Positions 62,399-64,000 of a stretch of DNA of 64,000 nt are shown here, piece by piece (positions within the stretch are counted from its first letter, which is position 1; each line of letters starts with the position of its first letter). A model generated the notes under the pieces. It was not told the DNA's origin, ran no database searches, and worked only from the letters and a program-made list of their open reading frames with translations. The DNA is taken from the NCBI GenBank assembly GCA_004369045.1, contig ML213503.1:248001-312000 (forward strand), written 5' to 3'. Source of the stretch: Heliocybe sulcata. Its lineage: Eukaryota; Basidiomycota; Agaricomycetes; Gloeophyllales; Gloeophyllaceae. The position numbers and the translations under genes were made by a program.

Positions 62399-64000
62399 AT
62401 GGGTCTGTTCTCGAAGAAGAACAAGCACCAAGAACCGGCGTCCGAGTCGATGGGCGTTACCAGTGTTTCGTCCAGGAGCGATGCAGAATCCGAGTATATC
62501 CTACCCACGTCAAATGTGCCGGCTTCCAACAACGGACATAACGTCTATAACGGTCCTACAGGCGCGTCCTCAAGTAAGTTGAAGTTGCCGGGCTTCCGAC
62601 GAAAGGGACACCATGGGAGTCACGCAGTAGTCTCGGAGAAGAAAGCTGGTGCCGCCGCACGCGATGCAAAGTCTGCTGCCTTCCCAAGCGCCGCTTCAGA
62701 GGCAGACTTAGACCTTCTCAAGGTCTCATTGCCGGATAAAAAGTCTCTTTTTGCCTCCCCAGCCTACGGTGACCCCCAAGGCGCACGCTCGACTAGGTCT
62801 CTCCCGACGCCGAACGAGCGGGGACACTCGCACCAGGGCTCCCACGACTCTACGAGGACGGACATGGGCAAAAACCTGAGCAAGTCGCCCGACCCACCAG
62901 GCTCCAAAGCTGACAAAAGGCCCGGTCTTTTCTCCTGGGCCGCTCGTGAACGGACGAAGTCGAAGCCTACTCGCCCACCCTCTCCACCGGTGGAGTCATT
63001 TAATCTCAAGTCTTTCCGTCACGTCCGTCCTTCCGAGTCACCAATTGCCTCCCCGCGTCCCGTCTCCCCGTCCCCGTCGATACCCTTCACCCCCACTCCA
63101 CCTCCACCTCGCCCCAGAGGTAACAGCGTAGCATCGGAGTCCTCGCAGAGGATATCTGTTGCAGCCTTTAGAGAGGCTCAGGCACGTCGAAGTGCCGCAC
63201 CTTCACCAGTTCCTTCCCTACGCCCACCATCAACCCTCGATATACCTAGACAGATGTCGACGACGCCGAGCGGATCCCCACGTGTCTCCGGTGCGCAGCC
63301 CACTGGTCCCCGCACGCCAGCTCGTACGACTCCAGGAAAGGTTTCCGCTCCTCCTCCTCCTGCCATCCCCACCAATTCGTCGTCAGACGAGGAATCCGAA
63401 GAGGAGGAAGAATCCGAGTCTGGTGCCGAAGACACGGTGCGTCCCGGTCGGCATCGGACGATCACACAAAAGTCTCGTTCGGAGCTCGGACACCGGTCCC
63501 CAAGAAGTTCCTCGACCAACAGGATGCAGAAACCTTCATTCGGAAGCAAATCTGAAGCGGGTCATGGCCAGCCACCTCAGCTGCGGAATGCCCCAAGTGG
63601 CCAGAGCATTGGAGGATCCCCTGGTCCTGGAAGTCGTACCCGAGCATCGGTGTCGACGTCTGCAATGACGCCCAATGCTGCAGCCCAACGAGCTTCCCAG
63701 GTCGCCGCAGAAGGTCAGCTTGATCATTGCATTGTGACAGAATCATGTTTATTGAGTTTGACATTACCATTCCACCTCGGTCAGGTGCTATCTCGTCTCC
63801 GTCAGGCTCGCACCTCTCGGCTCATCAGCGACAACCGGCGAGAACTACTGACACATCCGATTCCGAAAGTTCGCATACAGAGGACGAGACGGACGAGGAC
63901 AACGCGCCCCTCGCTCGGCTGGTACCACCGAAGCGGCCGGGAACTTCCATGTCAACCTCTAGTAACGGGTCTGCGACGTCCAGAACTCGGAAGCCGTCAC
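62399..64000 (+). CDS. Large Ser/Pro-rich disordered protein, 5' part only
   Basis: Starts MGLFSKKNKHQEPASESM and stays open to the window end. First exon to 63714, then an intron (63715-63782, GTCAGC..TCAG) and GAISSPSGSHLSAHQRQPAR. Several hundred residues are seen, all low complexity: PGFRRKGHHG, RPGLFSWAARERTKSK, PRPVSPSPSIPFTPTPPPP, DEESEEEEESESGAED, TSDSESSHTEDETDEDN, with many SP and TP sites. No folded domain so far. The start Gly2 plus nearby lysines could support membrane anchoring by myristate, but residue 6 is Lys, not Ser/Thr, so this is weak. The rest lies beyond the window and is needed for any identification. Possible roles: cortex, signalling or cytoskeleton scaffold. Confidence 0.7.
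   Translation, partial: MGLFSKKNKHQEPASESMGVTSVSSRSDAESEYILPTSNVPASNNGHNVYNGPTGASSSKLKLPGFRRKGHHGSHAVVSEKKAGAAARDAKSAAFPSAASEADLDLLKVSLPDKKSLFASPAYGDPQGARSTRSLPTPNERGHSHQGSHDSTRTDMGKNLSKSPDPPGSKADKRPGLFSWAARERTKSKPTRPPSPPVESFNLKSFRHVRPSESPIASPRPVSPSPSIPFTPTPPPPRPRGNSVASESSQRISVAAFREAQARRSAAPSPVPSLRPPSTLDIPRQMSTTPSGSPRVSGAQPTGPRTPARTTPGKVSAPPPPAIPTNSSSDEESEEEEESESGAEDTVRPGRHRTITQKSRSELGHRSPRSSSTNRMQKPSFGSKSEAGHGQPPQLRNAPSGQSIGGSPGPGSRTRASVSTSAMTPNAAAQRASQVAAEGQLDHCIVTESCLLSLTLPFHLGQVLSRLRQARTSRLISDNRRELLTHPIPKVRIQRTRRTRTTRPSLGWYHRSGRELPCQPLVTGLRRPELGSRH

Noticed and set aside
63159-63668. 169-codon plus-strand open frame near the right edge
   Set aside because: Shadow of the Ser/Pro-rich gene that starts at 62399, whose frame is open to the window end.

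Overview
The window reads as nuclear DNA of a basidiomycete fungus, most likely an Agaricomycete. Genes are compact and lie on both strands. Most carry many short introns, about 50-60 bp where I measured them, with GT..AG ends. The encoded proteins are fungal orthologues: Raptor, Snf1, dynactin, condensin SMC4, CPT1 and mitochondrial L2. Two families (DUF2235 and Ser/Pro-rich disordered proteins) are common in mushroom-forming fungi. I saw no rRNA, tRNA, CRISPR array, virus-like element or recognisable transposon. The exact species cannot be told from sequence alone.

Layout. 1-14.7 kb: Raptor (C-terminal end runs off the left edge), p150Glued dynactin, malic enzyme, an SDR oxidoreductase and a small very acidic protein. 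16-26 kb: adenosine kinase, a two-finger C2H2 factor, a CorA-type Mg2+ transporter and the Snf1/AMPK catalytic subunit. 27.7-36 kb: a 60-codon gene that is easily missed, divergent from SMC4, then a CDK-like kinase. 36-44.3 kb: a conserved protein of unknown function with TPR-like helices, a type I membrane protein, histidyl-tRNA synthetase with two possible starts, an ankyrin-repeat protein and a DUF3140 protein. 44.5-51.8 kb: a Zn2Cys6 transcription factor, choline/ethanolamine phosphotransferase and mitochondrial ribosomal protein uL2m. 53-59 kb: a tandem pair of DUF2235 hydrolase-like genes facing an alpha/beta hydrolase. 59.7-64 kb: histone H3 and the 5' part of a long disordered protein that runs off the right edge.

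The genes are mostly housekeeping and do not form one pathway. Two are linked in nutrient signalling: Raptor (TORC1) and Snf1 (AMPK). The accessory-looking part is the DUF2235 pair with the neighbouring hydrolase. The least explained stretches are the gene-poor gaps 14.7-16.2, 25.9-27.75 and 60.4-62.4 kb. I did not find a clearly new multi-gene system. The best leads are the small gene beside SMC4, the alternative starts of HisRS and of the DUF3140 protein, and the DUF2235 duplication.
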